From NCBI GenBank assembly GCA_002298925.1, contig DBMM01000058.1, positions 1-7,557 of the forward strand: 7,557 nucleotides of DNA, read 5' to 3'. The position numbers and the translations under genes are program-made. Every line of letters starts with the position of its first letter. Within the stretch, counting starts at the first letter, position 1. Of the stretch, positions 7,210 to 7,557 are shown in pieces. Origin of the DNA: Geobacter sp. UBA698 (GTDB taxonomy: Bacteria > Desulfobacterota > Desulfuromonadia > Geobacterales > Pseudopelobacteraceae). Under the pieces are notes generated by a model. That model saw only the letters and a list, made by a program, of their open reading frames with translations. It did not search any database and was not told where the DNA came from.

Positions 7210-7395
7210 TGGCCCGGTACTCAAGGATGTGTTGTCCCTGAGCATCTGCAATCGTATCTCGAAGAGTTCACGTTCTGGTTCAACCGACGCACATCCAATA
7301 GCAAAGTTTTTTTGTTCAGAAGATTACTTGAAAGAACAGTTGCAACTGACCCGGTTACCGAATCAAACGTTACCGACGGCGACGACTGGAGTTAG
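7210..7395 (+). pseudogene. IS1595-family (ISXO2-like) transposase, C-terminal remnant
   Basis: The recognisable part starts at about W (7210): WPGTQGCVVPEHLQSYLEEF, followed by TFWFNRRTSNSKVFLFRRLL, a TVATDPV segment and a stop at 7393-7395. This matches the C-terminal end of IS1595/ISXO2-like DDE transposases, where a G-T-H-x-G-x-V element is followed by HL-YL-EF-FRFNRR and a LF-RLLE-AV-DPVP tail. At the start of the match the expected WLLGTHQG reads WPGTQG, so residues are already missing. The same frame is open back to ATG 7156, but the first 18 residues do not resemble the family and no good ribosome site is evident. The zinc-ribbon and most of the catalytic core are absent. This is a fragment of an insertion sequence that cannot transpose. 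I could not identify its terminal inverted repeats. Confidence 0.72.
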
Positions 7396-7441
7396 GTAGC
7401 CAGGTAACTCTAACCGACTCCCCCCTTACCACAAAAACAAA

Positions 7442-7476
7442 TGGCCGATTTCATTAAAGAAATCGGCCAGGTTTTT
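7442..7476. terminator. Strong rho-independent terminator, possibly bidirectional
   Basis: A perfect 11-bp stem is formed by TGGCCGATTTC (7442-7452) and GAAATCGGCCA (7459-7469) with a six-base loop ATTAAA. It is followed on the plus strand by two G residues and TTTTT (7472-7476). On the opposite strand the stem is followed by a T-rich run (complement of the CAAAAACAAA before 7442), so it may stop transcription both ways. It lies 46 bases after the transposase remnant stop and would end plus-strand reading from that side. Confidence 0.8.
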
Positions 7477-7557
7477 ATTGGCTCCCCAGCCTGGTCCCTT
7501 GGTCAATCCGTGAAAATCAGGTGGACACCGGCCACCTATGCATCGGTCCATTGCTCC

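Noticed and set aside
7388..7421. GGAGT...ACTCC inverted repeat as the transposon end
   Set aside because: The pairing is short and bulged, partly inside the transposase frame, and no partner copy is visible at another end.
7443..7557. Minus-strand open stretch from the right edge (starting near GGAGCAATGGAC)
   Set aside because: It is about 40 codons, runs through the terminator hairpin, and has no recognisable protein features.

Overview
The window reads like the chromosome of a Gram-negative, Geobacter-type bacterium (Desulfurobacterota/Desulfuromonadales). This is inferred from the moderately high GC of the main genes, the style of the PAS/sigma-54 activator and the RND proteins, and the kinds of mobile-element debris. 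No taxonomic marker is present, so the assignment is tentative.

Layout. (1) Positions 1-479, minus strand: the N-terminal third of a PAS-domain sigma-54-dependent transcriptional activator, cut by the window edge. (2) Positions 480-663: an AT-rich divergent intergenic region. It has a good sigma-70-type promoter on the minus strand (a perfect TTGACA box) serving the activator. (3) Positions 664-6329, plus strand: a compact three-gene operon for a tripartite RND efflux pump. It runs from a TolC-like outer-membrane channel, through a lipoprotein periplasmic adaptor (4-base ATGA overlap), to an AcrB-like inner-membrane RND permease (3-base gap). The three products together span the envelope and would export a small molecule using the proton gradient. 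The substrate cannot be read from the sequence. (4) Positions 6330-7557: no intact gene, but several decayed pieces. These are a minus-strand tyrosine-integrase start with a nonsense codon, an attachment-site-like segment resembling the 3' end of a tRNA, two pairs of 12-bp-period direct repeats on either side of it, a plus-strand MipA/OmpV outer-membrane protein remnant (5'-truncated and frameshifted), the last part of an IS1595-type transposase, and a strong hairpin terminator.

How it fits together. The efflux operon is complete and looks functional. The activator upstream is transcribed divergently; it may control the pump, but I found no convincing sigma-54 promoter in front of the channel gene, so that link is unproven. 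The 3' side looks like the scar of a mobile element that used a tRNA gene, later overwritten by other insertions and deletions.

I did not find a previously undescribed defence or metabolic system. The least obvious content is the hidden integrase/attachment-site remnant and the lysine-to-arginine change in the proton relay of the RND pump.
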